The translations under genes were made by a program, and so were the position numbers. Positions 59,256 through 64,000 of a stretch of DNA of 64,000 bases are shown in pieces. Source of the stretch: Dioscorea cayenensis subsp. rotundata (Eukaryota > Streptophyta > Magnoliopsida > Dioscoreales > Dioscoreaceae). Below the pieces are notes generated by a model. That model searched no databases, was not told where the DNA came from, and saw only the letters and a program-made list of their open reading frames with translations. Location: assembly GCF_009730915.1 (NCBI RefSeq), contig NC_052479.1, positions 12,335,815-12,399,814 on the forward strand, written 5' to 3'. Numbering within the stretch: position 1 is the stretch's first letter; each line of letters starts with the position of its first letter.

Positions 59256-61760
59256 CTATATAACGGACTTTTGATTGTTAGTCCCTAATGATTGCATTTC
59301 AAGATCATATTCTGAGTTGACGGGTGTCATTGGAGGGCTTGTCACTGTCATGGATAGGGTATATTGGTTTGGTATATGTACGATGATACCAATCAATTGT
59401 AAATATTCATTTACATAGCAGTGTACATTTGTGTCTATTTGCATAATCGCGGCAATTGCATGCTTGCACAAGAGTCCATGTACTTGCCCATCTCTTGTAG
59501 GAACACTTGCGGACATGTTGGTTAACAACACTGTTGTGATTGTCAACCACTTTGTAAGTGTCATTGCTTGATCAGCCCACCAGCAAAAACCGGCTATTTT
59601 CAATAATTTGTTCAACTTTCTTGCGTATCTCAAGGCAAAGGTATGTATCCCACCTAACCGACACTTCTCACCGCTCGGCTAGCATGTTCATAAGTTTTAA
59701 GCCTGCGCATTAATATGCGAGAAACCAAATAAAAGCTGGTAATTTATATAAACAAATTACGTTACACACAAACCTATGAGAATACATAGCATTGTACGAT
59801 TTTACACATTAACTTTATTTACTACACAATTACTAAAAATATTAGACAGGAATGCAATATCGCATAAACAAACCTAAAATAATACACAACAAAACACTAT
59901 TTTGCACATTAATGTTAGCAATTACACATGTATGAAAAGTATTACACATTAATAGTTTTATCTAAACATTTTTGTCTGGTGCTACACATGAACAAGTGGT
60001 TTTACACACTAACGAAGGATGTTACACACTAACGTTTACTAATACACAGAAAAATACTGAACCGTATGTTTAATCTTACCTTATAGAATCAACCATGTTT
60101 GTTACCGGTAGATACCTTGCCTCTTTGATCCAAGCATTGAAAGATTCCTCTACATTCAAGTACATCTCGCACCACTGAATACCCTTCAACAAATAGTTAG
60201 ACCAATGATCAACGTCGGACTTGTGTAACATTGGCTGAAGTAGATGCAAGTTCACTAACTGCATCATCAAACTCTTTAGCTGTGTATACGTATATAATTT
60301 TGACGATTACTACCCAACACTGTTCTTTCAATGCTTTACCGAGCCTGCCATTGGCCTTCATGATGTTGGCCTCGAAATGCCACAGACAATAACCATGCAG
60401 CGATGAGGGAACACCCTTGCAACTGCGTCACAAGACCCTTGGACCGATTTGAGTTGAATGTAATAACTTCTTCATAGTCATCTTAACTGTATAATACCTC
60501 TCCAAGAGTAGCAAGAAACTAAGTCCAATTCTCATCTATTTCGTAGTCAACCACAATGAATGCTACATGGAAGATACCCTCATTGCCATCTTTGCCTGTT
60601 GCGCCTAATAGAATCCCACTATACCTACCAAGAAAATGTGTTCCGTCAACAAAAAATAATTACCTACATCCCTTCTTGAACCCCAACAAACAAGACCCAA
60701 AATGAGAAGAATGCACATTTAAAGTGCTTTTCCGTCATTCTGAATGGTGACCATGAATTGCGGCTCTGGCAACCTCCTTCCCTATCCAAGCACACTTATA
60801 TGGTAGACGAACACCATGTTTCTGTAATATGTCTTTCTTTATATCAATAGCTCTATACAATGGGCACTCCTTGAGATTCTGCATTACAAGGTGAGAGACC
60901 TGTTTTTTGCTTTCTTTAGGGTATGTTCTTGTACCAATGTTTCCACCACAACTGTGTTTTTCTTGCATTGTCTTCACCCAGAAGGTGCTTACGTTTCCCT
61001 ATTTAGATGCATGCACACACCACTAGTAATCTAGAGCAGCGCACTTCACGGTCACTCGAAGTTTATCATTTTTTTTTAAACGTAAAGTTAAAATTTTGTC
61101 TTATGGCGTTGTTGTGTAAGCAATCTTTAAACTGGTCTGCATTGTCAAAGCGTTGACCCACTTTTAAAGTCGATTCATCAAATGTTTGTGAAGACTGAAC
61201 AATACTAATCGCCCCCGCATTTGGATGTGGGGACAAAAAAGTCTCGACATCAGCGTTCATGCTTGCTGAGAAAGAGTTCCTGTATGATAATGTATAACAT
61301 AGACAATATTAATAATAACATTTATTACACATGAAACTTAAAAACTACACAGAAAGGGATAATATTACACAATAACAAATAATATTACACAGAAAGTTCT
61401 TATATATTACATCGAAAGTACTTTTACTACTCAGAAACAAATTTAATACACATGAAACTAATTTAATACACATGAAATCGTTTAATTACACAGTAACACA
61501 CAAATTAGAGGTAGTCGACACTAGTTATCATTAGTATTACAATGGAATCAATGAGCCTGAGTTACCATCCGCTGAGCCACTCACATCCTCGATAGTGATG
61601 TTAACTACAGTCTTGTTGAAAATATGGTATATATGACACATACGTTGAAAGTCCGCATCTAACTCAATTGGCAAAGCATTTTGTATGAATCACGTGTCAC
61701 GAACTTCACCCTTACCCGAGAACTATCCAGTGCCCACCGCTCACATATGTCACCCATAAC
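59256..61760 (-). pseudogene. MuDR-type MULE transposase, degraded
   Basis: On the minus strand: an N-terminal block (61760-61560; LPIELDADFQRM), the MuDR DNA-binding region (61260-60735; LKVGQRFDNADQFKDCL, then EKHSCGG, KECPLYRAIDIKKDILQKHG), the MULE core (about 60660-60380; FFVDGTHFLGRYSG, FNSNRSKGLV), a later block (60270-60076; EESFNAWIKEARYLP) and a C-terminal SWIM-type zinc finger remnant (59633-59256; VHGLLCKHAIAAI). Damage: several stops between 61040 and 60300. The conserved SDR at the second catalytic aspartate reads SNR (near 60450), which removes that acidic residue. Introns are present near 61270-61500 and 59640-60070. Confidence 0.75.
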
Positions 61761-61789
61761 TGTTTCCCATGAGTTCAATACGGTGAATT

Positions 61790-61861
61790 AATTTTATTTT
61801 TTTATATTTTAAAAATATATTTTACGGTATAAAAATAACCTATTCCACTATATTTTATTAG

Positions 61862-61903
<42 letters not shown>

Positions 61904-62475
61904 TCTATAGACAAGTATTTCAATCTTGATTTTTCGTAGAGAAGGGATAAAACATTAATTACTATTCTAATTTAATAATTATTTTAAATTAAAAAAATAA
62001 AAGATAATACTTTGAATTAAATATTTTGCATCCCAAATAAAAATAATTCAGTGGCTTTGTAATTTATTTTCTAATATATTAATTTATTACAGGATATTGA
62101 AAATTATAGTAATATCTTGGTTTGTCAAATAAATAAAAATGAAGAATGATAAGAAAACTTTACCAAAATATACAATATATATATACATATATCATATGAT
62201 TTTTTTTTTAAAATTACACAGATATAGTCAAGAATTGATAAATAACATATTAATTTTAGTAAATATATAAATTGATATTTATTTAAACGAATCATGACTG
62301 ACATAATTCAACTATACAAATGGCAACAAAACATCATCGTTTTGCGAGAAGGAAATAGTTGACCAAACTCTTATATTTCTTAGTTGATTTTCTTATTTAT
62401 ATGATCCCTTCTCTTTCTTTGTTTGTTCGTCTCCATCAATCCTCTTCCATCTTCAACAACCTGCCTAGTGGCAGG
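61790..62475 (+). repeat. long dispersed repeat, copy A'
   Basis: Second copy of 51400-52190, same orientation. Contains an (ATT)n run at 61868-61903. The junction at about 61790 follows the N-terminal block of the minus-strand transposase. Confidence 0.9.
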
Positions 62476-62704
62476 TTCAACCATCCAACAACCTTCACAA
62501 AGTATCTGTTTATTTTTTTAATATTTTGATTTTGAAAAGATTAAAATTTATGTTTTTGGGTGTTTGTCCGATGGTTTCATTGAGATTTTTTTCACGAATA
62601 AGTGGTTGAATAATGGCTTTCTTTTAAAGGTCATGGCCATGATAATAAAAAGAAGAGATTAATTAAAGAAAATATTGTAAAATCCTTGTTTCTTCGTAAG
62701 TTTA

Positions 62705-62935
62705 AATATATTAGAATATGTTGAGTACATATATGCATAAATTGTTCTTTAATATATATATATATATATATTTTGATGAAGGTGAACAAACATTTCTCAA
62801 AATAGTTTTGGTCAGCCTATTAGAGAATACTGTTGTTTAATACTTTCCTATTTTTCCCAATTAAATTTCTTTGAAATCAGCCATCAAAAGAAAACTTAAA
62901 CTAAATAAATTTTAATTTTTAACAAAATATTAAAA
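62705..62935 (+). repeat. long dispersed repeat, copy B'
   Basis: Partner of 54372-54600. It follows A' after about 230 bp of AT-rich DNA with no gene. Confidence 0.88.
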
Positions 62936-63204
62936 AAATTTAATACCATGTTTTGCGGAGATTGTGGTAGTTTCTGTAAATGATGGTTGGCCCTGTCGTT
63001 GTAGAGTTGTTGAAGATGGGAAAAGTATGATAGATAAAACTCATTTCTTTGTGGAAAATCATAAGGCATTCATGTCTTTTATTTATTTATTTATTTAATT
63101 GATGTGTTTATGATAAATGTGGTAAGCAACAATCGATTTGAAAAGAATAAAAAAAATTGCCCAAGATATATTTGTAAGTTGAAAAAGAAAAAAACCAGGG
63201 CATG

Positions 63205-63790
63205 ATAATGACAATTTTATGGAGATTGTGTTTTTTACTTTTTATTTTGATGTTTCCCTAAAGGAGATTTGCGTGAAATATATTCATTTTATTATTATTT
63301 TTTATATTTTAAAAATGTATTTTACGGTATAAAAATAACCTATCCCATTCTATTTTATTATTTTTTTATTATTTTTATATATATGGACTAGGATTTCAAC
63401 CTTGATTTTTGGTAGAGGAGGGATAAAACATTAATTACTATTGTAATTTAATAATTATTATATATTAAAAAATAAAAGATAATATTTTGAATTAAATATT
63501 TTGATCCAACGAAAAATAATTCAGTGGCTTTGTAATTTATTTTCTAATATATTAAATTTATTACAGGATATTGAAAATCGTGGGAATATCATGGTTTATC
63601 AAATAAATAAAAATGAAGAATGATAAGAAAACTTTACCAAAATATACAATATATATATATATACATATATCATATGATTTCTTTTTAAAAAATTACACAG
63701 ATACAGTCCAGTATTGATAAATAACATATTAATTTTAGTAAATATATAAATTAATATTTATCTAAACCAATCACGGCTGACATAATTCAA
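63205..63790 (+). repeat. long dispersed repeat, copy A''
   Basis: Third copy of the A segment, about 1.4-1.5 kb after A'. This suggests that A-B is a unit of a tandem or nested repeat. 62936-63204 between them is AT-rich without a gene. Confidence 0.88.
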
Positions 63791-63822
63791 GCTATAGGTG
63801 CAACTTGCACTATGCTCCGCTG

Positions 63823-64000
63823 CTATCACCGCTGTTGTTTGTTTTGGTTACAGATGTTCTGAGTTCGATGTTTGCATATGCACTTCAGTCGAAGGTCCTG
63901 ATTGGTGTACCCTTAGGGGAGTTTGGCAATAGATGCAACTTGCACTATGCTGATGATTTGCTTGTGCTGACCACAGAGGGTCTTGAGGATCTGAGAATTG
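63823..64000 (+). pseudogene. LINE (L1-type) reverse transcriptase fragment, runs off the window
   Basis: Open frame to the end of the window: SPLLFVLVTDVLSSMF, then CNLHYADDLLVL. The YADD box and the preceding SPLLFVLV motif belong to non-LTR retrotransposon reverse transcriptase; Ty1/copia has YVDD. Between them GVPLGEFGN is shorter than usual. Just upstream (63799-63816) a copy of TGCAACTTGCACTATGCT from the YADD region is repeated, which points to rearrangement. The rest lies beyond the window. Confidence 0.78.

Larger units (their letters stand above)
55050..61500. repeat. intron-wide TGTGTAATAT-like micro-repeats
   Basis: Clusters of a 15-25-bp degenerate unit around TGTGTAATA at 55070-55180, 56060-56300 and 57590-57840 on the + strand. 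Its complement (TATTACACA) occurs at 58930-59230, 59750-60070 and 61280-61500. In each half the motif has the same sense as transcription of the local gene. Confidence 0.72.
54650..61785. mobile_element. Kaonashi-type MULE (ULP1-like gene plus MuDR-type transposase), degraded
   Basis: Two convergent, spliced and broken genes, a ULP1-like protease on + (55198-58800) and a MuDR-type transposase on - (61760-59256), lie between copies of one dispersed repeat. The pairing of a C48/ULP1 protease with a MULE transposase is known from plant Kaonashi (KI-MULE) elements. Terminal repeats and target duplications were not found, so the borders are approximate. Confidence 0.68.

Noticed and set aside
51400..63790. 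A repeats as LTRs of one giant retrotransposon
   Set aside because: Three copies exist, no primer-binding site or TG...CA borders were seen, and the contents are MULE genes.

Overview
The window is nuclear DNA from a flowering plant. It has GT-AG spliced genes, AT-rich introns and intergenic DNA, plant transposon families and plant orthologues such as peroxisomal IBR1 and a long cytosolic HisRS. It reads as a transposon-rich gene island of moderate age. I cannot name the species.

Layout. 1-3241: the last four exons of an IBR1/SDRA-like peroxisomal short-chain dehydrogenase; the earlier exons lie outside the window. 3661-10402: a complete but decayed Mutator-like element (MULE) with a FAR1-type transposase, 73-bp terminal inverted repeats (TIRs) and a 9-bp target-site duplication (TSD). 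10924-13287: a non-autonomous hAT-like element with a Stowaway MITE nested in it. 13451-13692: a tRNA-derived SINE with a perfect 12-bp TSD. 14358-18813: a complete six-exon IBR1 paralogue with a hAT MITE in intron 4. 20412-21107: a Tourist/PIF-like MITE. 22293-27461: an intact seven-exon histidyl-tRNA synthetase gene, with an antisense fragment of tripeptidyl-peptidase II in intron 1.

28342-44857 is a chain of broken gene fragments, all on the + strand and still carrying introns: GPN-loop GTPase 3, RNA polymerase III subunit RPC5 and the SCAR/WAVE subunit CYFIP/PIR. A young Ty1/copia element (34727-39321, - strand, near-identical short LTRs, TSD GGTGC) interrupts it. Then come a 1000-N assembly gap (44911-45910), a decayed Ty3/gypsy element (to 50951), a copia gag relic (52816-53474) and a TIR-bearing repeat. 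55198-61760 is a degenerate Kaonashi-type MULE: a ULP1-like protease gene on + converges on a MuDR-type transposase on -. It is flanked by copies of a long dispersed repeat. The window ends inside a LINE reverse transcriptase.

Only three host genes look functional: the two IBR1-type dehydrogenases (peroxisomal beta-oxidation of indole-3-butyric acid or related substrates, both ending in the peroxisomal signal SRL) and HisRS (translation). The most unusual parts are the multi-gene fragment chain, the antisense TPP2 piece in the HisRS intron, and the ULP1-carrying MULE whose introns are full of a strand-oriented TGTGTAATAT-like repeat. Gene identities rest on recognition of protein families by eye; no database search was run.
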